Positions 52,351-63,185 are shown, numbered from the stretch's first letter. The stretch is 64,000 nucleotides of DNA from Tridacna crocea (GCA_943736015.1 OX031058.1:21167001-21231000), one strand, 5' to 3'. The notes: generated by a model not told the origin, from the letters alone. Numbers and translations are program-made.

Positions 52351-52740
52351 TGATATATATGATGTTGGGTGACTCACGACCAGATGCCCGGCTAGCTTGG
52401 TTGTAGAGCTGCGGTATTATTGTCCCAGGGGTTGTGGGTCCGAGTCCCGCGTCGGGCACACTTTTCTCCCTTGATTTACTTCATTGGCGACAAGGTAAAT
52501 TGGTGAACGCGGGATGCGGCACCAGCGGTCCATGGGGACTGAAGGGGGAGTTGGTTACTCCCAAAAAATCAGGAGGGAGAGGAGTGTTGTGATATATGAT
52601 GTTGGGTGACTCACGACCAGATGCCCGGCTAGCTCAGTTGGTAGAGCTGCGGTAGTAGTGTTCCGGGGGTTATGGATTCGCGTCCTGCGTCGGGCACACT
52701 TTTCTTCCTTGATTTACTTTATTCTGAAATTATTGTCGGT
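52351..52740 (+). repeat. Tandemly duplicated tRNA-derived SINE
   Basis: The unit starting GATGTTGGGTGACTCACGAC occurs at about 52362 and again at about 52597, about 235 bp apart. Each carries a tRNA-like head (GCCCGGCTAGCTCAGTTGGT in copy 2; copy 1 has T-arm GTGGGTCCGAGTCCCGC). Box A is best in copy 2 and box B in copy 1. The anticodon stem is broken in both, so they are SINEs and not tRNA genes. Confidence 0.8.
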
Positions 52741-52984
52741 TAAAGGAGAAATGCTTGTTATTACTTGAACAGATTGACATGAAATAAATGACCTCTATTA
52801 CCATATATTGAACACGCTTGAATTATTGTCTGAACTTCACTTTGGCTAATTTTGTCTGCATCAGGAAAGATAGATGTGCACGTTTTTTAAGTCTTTCGGC
52901 TGCTAATAGATTTATCTTGTCTTCAAAGAATACTTAAAATACCTGAAATAAACATTATTTTGTTGGTTTTCATTGGTAACATGC

Positions 52985-53055
52985 AGTGGGTGACATAGAT
53001 CTAAGATGCTCTGTCTCTGCAGTCTGATCTTGATCTATGCTATCTGCAAAAGCTT
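52985..53055. repeat. Family C fragment
   Basis: CTGCAGTCTGATCTTGATCT followed by ATGCTATCTGCAAAAGC, one half of a family C hairpin. Confidence 0.55.
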
Positions 53056-53170
53056 CTTATTTTGGCAATCTTGCAATAATGGTCAAACCCAACCTTTACT
53101 GTTAATAGAATTTCTGTACCGTCCGAAATACCTGATGATATATAAATATTCACTCCTAATTATTCTTTGC

Positions 53171-53399
53171 TTAACCCTTTCCCAAACGACAAATTTTTGG
53201 ACAAGACCAAATTGAAAGCATTTGCAGACGACAATTCAACTCTTGCTGAAAAGATGATTTCTGTCTATGATATGGTAGAAAACATTGTGGGAAAAGGAGA
53301 AAATGCTGGTTACCAGCATTTTCTCCTTTTCCCACAATGTTTTCAAAAGGCTACTATTCCAGACCTGTAAAAACCAGGGATTGTTTGGGAAAGGGTTAA
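53171..53399. repeat. Family A MITE, young-looking copy
   Basis: TTAACCCTTTCCCAAACGAC to GATTGTTTGGGAAAGGGTTAA, 229 bp with a perfect core. Near-identical sister of the copy at 24165. Confidence 0.92.
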
Positions 53400-53607
53400 A
53401 GGTCAATTTCAGGTCAATTTATTTGAGTAATACCACGATATTCTTATGTAGATCTGGGTCTGCCTTCTGAAAAACAGATCCCATCAATTGAGGTCCATTG
53501 AATCTTTACATCTGAAAATAGATTCAACTTGGACAGGTTTCAAAATTTGTCATGCACTGTGAAGAGTTAGACTCAAGATGGACTTTCATTTAAATAACAT
53601 GATGAGC

Positions 53608-53682
53608 TTAACTCTTCACCATATGACAAAAGACTTCTACCTCAGGGTCATCAAAAGTTGTCATTGTGTGGTAAAGGGTTAA
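53608..53682. repeat. Family A minimal derivative, 75 bp
   Basis: TTAACTCTTCACCATATGAC joined directly to GACTTCTACCTCAGGGTCAT and ending TGTGTGGTAAAGGGTTAA. Both TTAA ends remain but the whole core and most of the Q arm are deleted. Confidence 0.85.
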
Positions 53683-53934
53683 AAGGCAATACCTCTGTAC
53701 AAGGGAAATACACAGTTTTGTAAATAGAACCATTAAAATTGTCAAATATTAGGGAGTGATCAAGGGATTGAGGATTGGAATTCTTGCTTTTTTAAGCTTT
53801 ACCAAATATTCTTGTAACAATAATGGTGTCAAATGTGTTTTGCTTTTGAAAAAGCATTACTTCTTGTACACAAAGATTCTGATAGCCCATGGAGTAAACT
53901 GTCATGGAAACACACAGATATATTGCTCTTTAAT

Positions 53935-54120
53935 CGTGTACCAATCAATCCCAGATTTTAACGACCATTGGAAAGATTCTTTCAGAAAACATTGTAGGAA
54001 AATGAGATGAACACGCAATTTTTCTTTTCTCACAGTGGTGTCTACCCTTTTAGTGTCAGGTTTTCTTAAATGAGTACCCTTGTCATCTGTAACAGCTTTG
54101 AATTTTTAAGAGGGTAACAG
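53935..54120. repeat. Family A MITE, decayed
   Basis: GTACCAATCAATCCCAGATT and GAAAACATTGTAGGAAAATG, then TTTCTTTTCTCACAGTGG. The middle of the core is lost. Confidence 0.6.
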
Positions 54121-54132
54121 TTTATCATTTGG

Positions 54133-54366
54133 CCTGCAATATGCAAAGAGAGGCATTCGAACATTTGCGTAAAGTGTCGTCTCTGATCAGCTCTTTACGA
54201 GTACACTATATTTTGTCCTACAATAGGCTATTAGGCTAGCCTGAAACTGAAAATTACAGAAAAACGGATTTGTCGTTTCTGATTAGCCTGCGCAGACTGT
54301 ACAAGCTGATCAGATACAACACTTTACGCAAATGTGCAAAAGTCACTTTTCGCGTGTTGCACGCCA
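54133..54366. repeat. Family D MITE, first hairpin deleted
   Basis: GCCTGCAATATGCAAAGAGA at the left, a collapsed first hairpin (CTCTGATCAGCTCTTTACG), spacer, a degenerate second hairpin, and right end CACTTTTCGCGTGTTGCA. Confidence 0.75.
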
Positions 54367-54559
54367 TTTGGTAAACTCTTCATCAGACGAGAAAAATTAA
54401 AGACTAGTTTTTTGTGAAGGCTGTGAAACCCTGGGTTTTTGTGGTGAAGGGTTGAGGCTGTTTTGGTCAGACCATCAGACAGAGTAAAATTGGATAATTG
54501 TGAGCCTCAGTCAGAGTTTTAACACATTTTGTTGTGGTCTACTATGACCACAAAAGCAA

Positions 54560-54791
54560 TAAATTCTTTACCACACATGAACATTTTGGGCAAGTCCAAA
54601 TTAAGAGCATAAGTTTGCAGATTACAAATTCAATGTGGCTCAAGGATTCACTGTGCTTGAAAAAGGGTAGAAAACATTGTGGGAAAAGGAGTAAATGCTG
54701 GTTACCTGCATTTTTTCTTTTCATGCAATGTTTTCAAAAACGCTTCTCCTAAGGTACACTAAAACTTGTGATTGTGTGGTAAAGAGATTAA
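54560..54791. repeat. Family A MITE
   Basis: TTTACCACACATGAACATTT to GTGATTGTGTGGTAAAGAGA. The core right half is weakened (CTGCATTTTTTCTTTTC). Confidence 0.75.
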
Positions 54792-54918
54792 AGCTTTGCA
54801 TTTCAGGTATAAGTTTTATATGGTTGCTGCAGAGCTTACATGAACTATACATGTATACATAAACCTCATTGTTGTAGAATTTTTCTTTTACCAAAATAGT
54901 ATCAGAAATATTCATGTA

Positions 54919-55147
54919 TTAACCCATTACCACATAATCCCTACTTTTGAAGCCCCTGAGAAAGACGCCTTCTGAAAACACTGTAGGAAAAGGAGAAAAT
55001 GCTGGTAATCAGCATTTTCTCCTTTTCCCATAGTGTTTTCTACCCTTCCCAGAACAAATTTCAGTTTTTCATTCACCTTTATCTTGTCGTCTGCAAATGC
55101 TTTCAATTTGAACCAGTCTAAAATTTTGTCGTGTGGTAAAGAGTTAA
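54919..55147. repeat. Family A MITE
   Basis: TTAACCCATTACCACATAAT to GTCGTGTGGTAAAGAGTTAA. The stem TGTAGG opposite CCCATA has two non-paired changes. Confidence 0.88.
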
Positions 55148-55392
55148 ATGCATATTATCTCCCACTAGATGGCATTCTACAAATACAAATCTATCTAATA
55201 TGGGCATAGTGGGTACATAAGTGGACGGATTTTTCAAAATGACAACCGTTACTTTGAATTTCAAACTAGAATAAATGTTCACTTAGTAAAATGCTACCTG
55301 GTGCAATTTATTCAGTTACGATCAGCTAGCAGGTAACCTATGCACCAGCCATTTATTAAAACTGTTCCTACAGGCTTAGGGTTAGCTTTGGT

Positions 55393-55621
55393 TTAACTCA
55401 TTACCAAACGACAAAATTTTAGGATTGTCCGAATCGCAAGCATTTGCAGACGACAAAATAAAAGACACCGAAAAATTGAAATTTGTCGTGTGAAGGGTAG
55501 AAAACATTGTGGGAAAAGGAGAAAATGCTGGTTACCAGCATTTTCTCCTTTTCCCACAATGTTTTCTAAAGGCTTCTTTCTCAGGGGCGTCAAAAGTAGG
55601 GACTGTGTGGTAATGGGTTAA
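55393..55621. repeat. Family A MITE
   Basis: TTAACTCATTACCAAACGAC to GACTGTGTGGTAATGGGTTAA, perfect core. Confidence 0.9.
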
Positions 55622-55629
55622 GCCCTACT

Positions 55630-56240
55630 TTTCCCAAGTATCGGGGAATGCATGATGCCTCATATAAGACAGGTCGAATCTTTGAAGAATATAGCATGCA
55701 CAGACAACGGTATTAAACTTTAATTTACAGTTCATGTTTTTAATTGTCTATATTTTGTATCTATATAAACTTTTCATTTCAGTGTAAAAGGCCTTCTGAT
55801 ACTAAGTGGATAAGAAGTTGTATTACAAAACAGATACTCAGAGTTTGATCCTTGCTGACCAAACTGGTCATGTTGGTGATGTCTTTTTGCAAGGTATTGC
55901 AGAAAACCTCACCAGCCAAGTTTTTACAAATACGGAAGTCAGGAACAACTTAAAGGAAAAAAACTAGAGCTGTTACTGAATGTGACTTAATACCTGCGCC
56001 AGCTCTTTGACAGAAAAAAGTGTGAAGTTCAAGGGGAGGGAAAGACATCAGTAATTGAACTGTTGAGATATTGTTTTAGACTTAATATCAGATGTCAGAA
56101 TTGGCCTTTCTGTAAATTATATGAGTTGGCCCCCCCACTGGGGAAAACATTGTGGGAAGAGGAGAAAATGGGATTCAAGCAAACTATAATATCAAAGTTT
56201 ATAATTGATCTAAATTGATTTTAATAGAATTGATTTCGAT
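55630..56240. other. No feature recognised
   Basis: A solo family A core half (GGAAAACATTGTGGGAAGAG at 56142) is the only repeat relic. The rest is sequence upstream of the exon at 56248. Confidence 0.4.
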
Positions 56241-56247
56241 TGTACAG

Positions 56248-56345
56248 GTCCTCGGAAATGGAGATAAGAAGTAAGATTGTCTCCCCTGAGAGTTCATCAG
56301 TGACATCAAGTCTGTCAAGGGAGAATGACACAAGCACAACTTCAG
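56248..56345 (+). CDS. Unrecognised protein, first visible coding exon
   Basis: Acceptor GATTGTACAG, donor GTATGA. The ATG at 56258-56260 opens a Ser/Thr-rich peptide (MEIRSKIVSPESSSVTSSLS, then RENDTSTTS), leaving phase 1, which matches the exon at 58682. The frame is also open upstream of this ATG to the acceptor, so the true start could lie in an earlier exon. I do not recognise the family. Confidence 0.6.
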
Positions 56346-56569
56346 GTATGAAATAATTATGCAAATTATCTTATCCTGTGAATGCCTTTTACAACTTGAC
56401 TTGCCTTTGTACCCATTTTAGATCAAGATCTGGACTGCACAAAATACACAGTCTAATCTTTGATCTACTCTATTCACTTTGGCAAACACATTCTTGACAA
56501 ACTCACTGAGAAATTTCAGTGTTTTATTTCTGACTTTGAAAGTTGTTGTTTTTGTTTATTCAGTAAGCA

Positions 56570-56820
56570 TAAAAGGGTCAGATGACATAGCAGATGATGA
56601 AAATTTAGTTTTGTCTAAAACAAAAGCATTCCCAGACAACAAATTTAATGATATGATTTGTTGTGAAAAACCAGAAAACATTGTTGGAAAAGGAGAAAAT
56701 GCTGGTAATCAGTGTTTTCACTCTTTTTCCCATAATTTTCAAAGCATGCTATATCCCTTTTTTCCAATAAATTTCAAAGCATGCTATAACCTTAGGTAAA
56801 CCTAAGTTCTGTTTGATAAA
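56570..56820. repeat. Family A MITE, decayed
   Basis: CTAAAACAAAAGCATTCCCA, AAAACATTGTTGGAAAAGGA and GTGTTTTCACTCTTTTTCCC, then a duplicated TTTCAAAGCATGCTATA. Confidence 0.65.
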
Positions 56821-56823
56821 GGT

Positions 56824-57052
56824 TTAACCCATTGCCATACAATCCCTACTTTTGATACCCCTGAGAAAGAAGCCTTTTGAAAACACTGTGGGAAAAGGAG
56901 AAAATGCTGGTAACCAGCATTTTCTCCTTTTCCCACAGTGTTTTCTACCCTTCCCAGAACAAATTTCAATTTTTCAGTCAGCTTCATTTTGTTGTCTGCA
57001 AATGCTTTCAATTTGAACCAGTCTAAAATTTTGTTTTGTGGTAAAGAGTTAA
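56824..57052. repeat. Family A MITE with paired CACTG/CAGTG stem base
   Basis: TTAACCCATTGCCATACAAT to TTTGTGGTAAAGAGTTAA. The stem foot is CACTGTGGG opposite CCCACAGTG, where most copies have CATTGTGGG opposite CCCACAATG. Confidence 0.9.
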
Positions 57053-57272
57053 ATATCTGTAAAAAAAGATACTGATGATATGTGGAAATCCTTATAGCAA
57101 ACAATACCATGCTTTGAGAGTCCTAAACAGAAGGGCTGTTGAAGAGAATGTGAGAGAAGGATAAAAGACTGGTAACCAGGAATATTAGCATACTGGTAAA
57201 ACATGGTAGCCAGCATTATTGAAAATTATTGAAAATTTCTGGTCTCTCAATATGTTGTAACTTCATGCTCCC

Positions 57273-57494
57273 TTAACTCAATACCAAACGACAAAATTTT
57301 AGGCTTGTCCAAATCAAAAGCATTTGCAGACGCCAAGATAAAAGTTACTGAAAATTTGTTTTGAGAAGGGTAGAAAACATTGTGGCAAAAGGAGATAATA
57401 CTGGTTACCAGCATTTTCTCCCTTTCCCACAATGTTTTCTAAGGGCTTCTTTCTCAGGGTCGTCAAAAGTAGGGATTGTTAGGTAATGGGTTAA
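57273..57494. repeat. Family A MITE
   Basis: TTAACTCAATACCAAACGAC to GATTGTTAGGTAATGGGTTAA. The core has GGCAAAAGGAGATAATACTG opposite TTTCTCCCTTTCCC, three mismatches. Confidence 0.85.
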
Positions 57495-58680
57495 AGGATT
57501 AAAGCCGCAGAATCACGTTCATGCATTGAAATGAGATAAAGGGTTGTGTCAAAATAAGTAGACATGAATGTTGCATACTACTACATGTAGTTTGTGCTCT
57601 GCATGTTGATCGAGTAATCTTGCGTTAGTTGTTACAGTTGATTGTACAGAAGTTGAAACATTTAGTTCTAAAAAGGCAAAAGTAACCAAAAGAAAAAATT
57701 CCGTATCATACTGAACATTGTGGAAAAGGCTTCTATCTCAGGGTCGTAAAAACCAGGGATTGTTTGGTAAAGAGTTAAATGAATAGGATATATGAAGTCT
57801 GATCTTTGATCTACACTGTCTCAGTCTAATCTTGGGTCTATACTCTACACTGACTGAAATTTTATTCATTCCATCCAATGCATCCTAATATTGTATGAGT
57901 TTTTTTCTCTAACCCATTAATTAACATAGATTAATCAATTAAACATTATTGTGCTTAAAATAAGTGTAAGATTTTCAGCCAGTACTAAAGGAGTAGATAT
58001 TATAATTTCAAGGCTAATTTTGTTGGAATATCTGGCGAAGAAGCTTACGGTGCTGTCTGATCTTGATGTACATATCTATATTGGTTAATAATAACTTCCA
58101 AAGTTATGTTTGACAACTTTAAAGGTGGGTATTTAGAATTTTTACATCTCACCAAATTAAAAAATATATATATCACTGAAATTCATATGAAAAATTAATA
58201 CAAATCATCGATAATTACAAAAAAAATTTTTTTTTGATAGCGTTCCCTTAAAGAATAAAGCATTTTTGGAATGCCAAGTGACTGGCACGTGACTCATAAC
58301 GCTTAAACTCCATTACATAACAAACATGTAATAATTATTTTCTGTAATGTCTTCTTCGGACCCTATGTTTGAAACTTAATCTGTGTATTCTTGTATGTAG
58401 ATGAGTAAATTGATCATCTAAGAATAGAACGTGTCTCGTGTCCGTGTCGACCTGGGCTGTAGTAAATCTCTAATTTCTTGTGTTGTCGGACGGTGTTCGG
58501 CTACTGGCGTTTCATGAATGAAAATTGAAAGGCTTTGGGAGTATAAGGATGATTTTCTTGCAGTTTTGTACAATTTTCGTCCCAAAATCTGAAGGACCAC
58601 CTTTAAGTAGCATGGTTCCTCAGCAATTACTAATTTTTTTCATCAGAGATTATCAAAATGTGTTTTTGCCTTTATTTTCA
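57495..58680. other. Intron of the unidentified gene
   Basis: Contains a solo family A right end (57720-57776) and a family C scrap (57795-57850). The remainder is AT-rich without recognisable content. Confidence 0.5.
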
Positions 58681-58681
58681 G

Positions 58682-58797
58682 TGTCTTTATTATCTCCCCT
58701 GAAGATGGGATTGGTTAGAAATCTGAGCCTAAGAGAAGTTTGGGAAATCTATATTAAAGCAGTAAAGAGTCAGGATCAGAGTGCAGATAATGTGAAG
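58682..58797 (+). CDS. Unrecognised protein, second exon
   Basis: Acceptor TTTATTTTCAG, donor GTAGGT. It encodes SLLSPLKMGLVRNLSLREVW and EIYIKAVKSQDQSADNVK, after a Val codon split with the previous exon, and ends in phase 0. The pattern looks amphipathic and helical, like the start of an ARM/HEAT-type or other alpha-solenoid protein, but that is a guess from composition. Confidence 0.65.
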
Positions 58798-58799
58798 GT

Positions 58800-59290
58800 A
58801 GGTCAAATACATATATATGTTAGGCAGACAGCTTTCAATGGTAATTACGATTATAAAAGAATTTCCATGGTCAGGTTTTTTTCCCCCATGTAACACAGAT
58901 AAAGTGAATTTTTGAAGTGACTGTTAAACTTTAGGAGTTTTAAGACATAGAAACTGATACAGTCTATCACATAAGTTCCTCATTCTACTAGGTGCACCAG
59001 TAAAGATTGTAAACATCTGTGTAAACTATGGTTATCAACATGAATTAACTTCAAACTATTTATTACATGACAAAATTTTAGAGTTATACATACTGAAAAC
59101 ATTCCTTTGATCAAAGACAGTAGATTAGATGGTGTTCAAATGGTTGTATTTGTGCTTAAGCAGTAAAGACACAAGAGAAAATATTGTGGCACAAGGAAAC
59201 TACTTATTTTAAGCAAAATAAGAAAAGAAATAATTGTTATAAATTGCAGAAGGAAATACCATTGAAACTTTTCTGTTTGGAAACTATTGC
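58800..59290. other. Intron sequence, nothing recognised
   Basis: AT-rich. A faint family A Q-arm relic is visible near 59060-59110 (ATTACATGACAAAATTTTAG). Confidence 0.4.
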
Positions 59291-59294
59291 TTTA

Positions 59295-59523
59295 TTAACC
59301 CATTAGCACACAATCCCTACTTTTTACACCTCTGAGAAAGAAGCTATTGGAAAACATTGTGGGAAAAGGAGAAAATGCTGGTAACCAGCATTTTCTCCTC
59401 TTCCCACAATGTTTTCTCTCCCTGACAAAACAAATTTCAAATTTTCAGTCACTTTTATTTTGTTGTCTGCAAATGTTTTCAATTTGGACCAGTCTAAAAT
59501 ATTGTCGTTTGGTAATGGGTTAA
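59295..59523. repeat. Family A MITE
   Basis: TTAACCCATTAGCACACAAT to GTCGTTTGGTAATGGGTTAA. The core has a single C insertion or change on the right (CTCCTCTTCCC). Confidence 0.88.
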
Positions 59524-59651
59524 GAGAGTGGAATTGTCAAAGAAAAGTAAAGAATTGTGATAATTTTTTGTATGTAGTCACTATTCACTTTAATCTTCTA
59601 GACTAAGTTCTTCATCATCATGTATTCTCCAATTCAATTTTTTTTTCACCC

Positions 59652-59895
59652 GCCCTGCTCGCTGAATTGTTAGCATATCAGACTCGTGATCTGGTTGTTT
59701 TGAGTTTGATATGCGGTTGAGGCAAACTTGCCTATCGGTGAATTTTTGCCTCTCTCCTTGGTGCATGAGAGGAAGATGACAGTGACTTGGAAAGAATGTG
59801 TCAGTTCTGGAATGTGAAAGCCATGAAACACGTGCCTAGGTGCACTGATCACCTTGAAATGTGACCTAAGCTGTTTAAAAAGGTGTAAAATTTCA
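59652..59895 (+). repeat. tRNA-derived SINE, family 2
   Basis: GCCCTGCTCGCTGAATTGTT with weak boxes, GTGAATTTTTGCCTCTCTCC, AAAGCCATGAAACACGTGCC and AGGTGCACTGATCACC. Diverged relative of 38283. Confidence 0.75.
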
Positions 59896-59974
59896 CTTGA
59901 ATCTATCAACCCTTTGTTGTTAAAGGCACAGTTTTGTATATTATGTTTTACTCCATACTCCGTAGTGATCAAGA

Positions 59975-60205
59975 CCCCAACGAAGAGGACTTTTGGAAAA
60001 TATTGTGGGAACAGGAGAATATGCTGGTTACTAGAATCCTTTCCTTTGACCCATTACCAAACAATCCCAGGTTTTTCATGACCCTATAAAAGAAGTGTTC
60101 TGAAAACATAGTGGCAAAATGAAAAAATGATGGTAACCACCATTTCCTCATTTTCCCACAAAGTTTTTTACCCTTCCCAAAACAAATTTTAATTTATGAG
60201 TTACC
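59975..60205. repeat. Two nested decayed family A copies
   Basis: One scrap at 59980-60030, then ACCCATTACCAAACAATCCC to TTAATTTATGAGTTACC. The core is GGCAAAATGAAAAAATGATG / CACCATTTCCTCATTTTCCC, partly paired. Confidence 0.65.
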
Positions 60206-60501
60206 TTAACCCTTTACCAAACAATCCCTGATCTTTACAGCCCTGAAAAAGAAGCCTTTTGAAAACACTCTGGGAAAAGGAGAAAATGCTGGTAACCAGC
60301 ATTTTCTCCTTTTCCCGCAATGTTTTCTACCCTACTGGAAACAAATTTTAAATTTTTTAGTTGCGTTTATTTTGTCATCTGCAACTGCTTTAACTTTGGA
60401 CCAGTCTAAAATTTTGTTGTTTGGGAGAGGGTCAATTTTCTCGTCTGCAATTCCTTCCAATTTGGACTAGTCTAGAATTATAATGTTTGGTAAAGAGTTA
60501 A
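60206..60501. repeat. Family A MITE with duplicated right end
   Basis: TTAACCCTTTACCAAACAAT at the left. The right arm occurs twice: TTTGTCATCTGCAACTGCTT...TTGTTTGGGAGAGGGT, then CTCGTCTGCAATTCCTTCCA...TTTGGTAAAGAGTTAA. Confidence 0.85.
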
Positions 60502-60696
60502 TCAAAATGTTTTTACCCTTTCAAAGAAGAATTACATCAATTGAGCCACATATGATTTGTTGTATAACACAGCTTTGAAAATGGGCTGGTTTGCAATTTT
60601 GCTATCTGGCATTCAGTGGTAAAGAGAAATAAGAACTTAACTGTTAGATGCCTGTATGTTTTTAGTATATTGTGATAATCTGTTAATGTATTTCAG

Positions 60697-60773
60697 AGAC
60701 AGTCACAGTTATTGAACCTGTTGCTGCACCTCTGTATTGAAGAGTTGGGCCAGGGTGATCTTACTGACTTTAG
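60697..60773 (+). CDS. Unrecognised protein, third exon
   Basis: Acceptor TTAATGTATTTCAG, donor GTATCT. In phase with 58682 it encodes RQSQLLNLLLHLCIEELGQG and DLTDF plus two bases (phase 2). A hydrophobic heptad-like Leu/Ile pattern suggests a helix. The protein continues beyond the window, and no further exon was identified between here and the right edge. Confidence 0.65.
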
Positions 60774-61004
60774 GTATCTGCTTATCTCCATTCTTTCAAA
60801 ATCTAGTAATTTGTTTTTAGACCTGAACTTATTTTTCCTTCCCTAAAGCATGTTCATGATTCCTCTCTATAACTTCAAATAGACCTCTGTGTAATCCATT
60901 ATACATCATAGAACAACACCCTCCACCCCCCAGCATGCTAAAACCTTTATTATACTTGTATATCTATATTTACTGACATAATTTTCACAATTTTCAGTAG
61001 GTTA

Positions 61005-61224
61005 CTTTCACTCTTTCCAAAATGACAATATTTTAGATGTGTCCAAGAGGACAAGATTTGTATGACACAAATGATTGGATTTGAATCTGAATCAGATAGT
61101 CTAGAAAACATTGTGGGAAAAAGAGAAAATGCTGGCAACCAGCATTTTCTCCTTTTCCATCAATCTTTCAAAAGGTCTCCTTTCCCAGGCTCGTTAAAAC
61201 CTGGGATTGTGTGGTAAAGGGTTA
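61005..61224. repeat. Family A MITE
   Basis: ACTCTTTCCAAAATGACAAT to GATTGTGTGGTAAAGGGTTA. The core is good (GAGAAAATGCTGGCAACCAG...). Confidence 0.8.
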
Positions 61225-62165
61225 TTCCTATATCAGTCAATCATGTTTTAAGGATCCTGAGGAATAAATCTTTTGGAAAGGCTATTCATGTCGCCAGCAT
61301 TTTTTTCTTTTTCTTGCGTGGCAGAAAGTAATACCATCATTTTAGTAATAAGCACTTGTTTTCTCACATATTTTCCCCTATATGACCTACATATTGAACA
61401 ATACACTTGTATGCTCATCGCTCACTTGTCTTTTGTATATACATAAATTTAAGGGATGAGAATTTAAATTAGGCTGATGGATTGATCTTCAAAAGTGGTA
61501 GCAAATATTGTAGGAAAAGCAGAAAATGCTTGTCACCAGCATTTTCTTCTTTTTCCACATTGTTTTCAAAAGCCTCTTCTTCTGGGTCTAAAAACAGGAT
61601 GATTTGGGGTGGGAATGATTTGATATTGCTTTTATGAACTTGTCAATATCATTTTGGAAAAAAAACTATTTTGCATATTCAAGGGTATAAATGCACTAAC
61701 ACCTCTCAAAATATGTACACTGTAGATCCAGGATAGGACTCCATATAGTGTACTGTCTGATCTTGTTCTTATCTAACTGAAATTAACCTCATGTTTTGTA
61801 GTGTACTCAACTGGTTAGGCTATAGAATAGTTTATGTGCACGAGATGAACTTGATTATGTGCACAAGATGAACTGTTGAAATTAACTCTTTACCAACACA
61901 ATAACAAAGAATTGGACACAACTAAATTGAAAGTATTTGCAGATAACAAGGTAAATTTAGCTCAAATGACGATTTCTATCTTTGATAGGTTAGAAAACAT
62001 TTTGGGGAAAGGAGAAAATGACAGTTACCAACAGAACTTTTTTACCATTGGATAAAATTTTCAACACAAACAAATTTAAAGCATTTGTAAATGCTAGGAT
62101 TTTAATGTACCGGGGTAGCTGATGACCTTTGTCTTCTTTCTTTGATAGGGTAGAAGAGAATGTGG
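61225..62165. repeat. Cluster of decayed family A and C scraps
   Basis: Family A core relics at 61500-61570 (GGAAAAGCAGAAAATGCTTG / CAGCATTTTCTTCTTTTTCC) and 61875-62030 (ACTCTTTACCAACACAATAA). A family C half lies at 61722-61775 (GTAGATCCAGGATAGGACTC). No coding signature. Confidence 0.55.
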
Positions 62166-62388
62166 TTAACTCTTTACCAAACAATACCGACTTTTAACGA
62201 CCCTGAAGAGGAAGCCTTTTGAAACATTGTGGGATAAGGAGAAAATGCTGTTTAACCAGCATTTTCTCCTTTTTCCACTATGTTTTCTACTCTATCAATG
62301 AAAAATATCATTTTAGCCACATTAAAATTGTCAGCAAATGCTTTCAAGTTGGACAAGTTCACGGCTTTGCTGTGTGGTAAAGGGTTAA
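62166..62388. repeat. Family A MITE, shares TTAA with next copy
   Basis: TTAACTCTTTACCAAACAAT to GCTGTGTGGTAAAGGGTTAA. Its terminal TTAA at 62385-62388 starts the next copy. Confidence 0.88.
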
Positions 62389-62615
62389 CCCATTCCAGAT
62401 AATCCCTACTTTTGATGACCCTAAGAAAGAAGCCTTTAGGAAACGTTGTGGGAAAAGGAGAAAATGCTGGTAACCAGGATTTTCACCTTTTCCCACAATG
62501 TTTTCTATCCTTCACGAAACAGATTTCAAATTTTAAGTCACTTTCATTTTGTTGTCTGCAAATTATACTTTCGATTTTGACTAACCTAAAATTTTGTTGT
62601 TTGGTAATGAGTTAA
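62385..62615. repeat. Family A MITE, tandem neighbour
   Basis: TTAACCCATTCCAGATAATC to TTTGGTAATGAGTTAA. The core has GGAGAAAATGCTGG opposite CCAGGATTTTCACC, two mismatches. Confidence 0.88.
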
Positions 62616-62967
62616 AGCAGATGATGCAAGTTACCTACTTTTACTCCTCCTCCAAAATGTTTTCAAAAGCACTGTCTTTCAGGGTCATTTGGTAAAAGGT
62701 TAATCACCAGTGATTGTACCCTCTGATATTGGTACTGTATTCTTTCTCATGCTTTTCAGCATGTGAAGATTACACAGAGTAAATATAGAATAAAATAAAT
62801 CAGTAAAATAGCTGCAATGTTGATGTCAATGATTTTGATTATCATACATATTACTCTCAGATGATAATTTAAACCTTTGTTGACAAACACAACAAAACAA
62901 AACAAACACATGAAAGGTAAGACAGGTAAAATACATCGCTTCATAACAAAGACAGTACAGCGGGTAT

Positions 62968-63185
62968 TTAACCCTTTACCCCATAAGGCATTTCTATGGT
63001 ATCTCTAATTGACCATAAATAAGAGCAAGGATAAAGCCGTATATGGCACCTTTTGATTGTGTAGAAAACATTGTGGCAAAAGATGAAATTGCTCGTCACG
63101 AGCAATTTCACCTTTTGCCACAATGTTTTCCAAAGGCTCCTACAAGCAATGCTTAGAAATGAGTTTCTATGGAGTAAAGGGTTAA
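62968..63185. repeat. Family B MITE, copy 3
   Basis: TTAACCCTTTACCCCATAAG to TATGGAGTAAAGGGTTAA. The core is CAAAAGATGAAATTGCTCGT / ACGAGCAATTTCACCTTTTG, one mismatch. Confidence 0.9.

Noticed and set aside
52386-52460. tRNA gene
   Set aside because: Acceptor and T arms are recognisable but the anticodon stem does not pair, and the tRNA-unrelated body is repeated with it. It is a SINE head.
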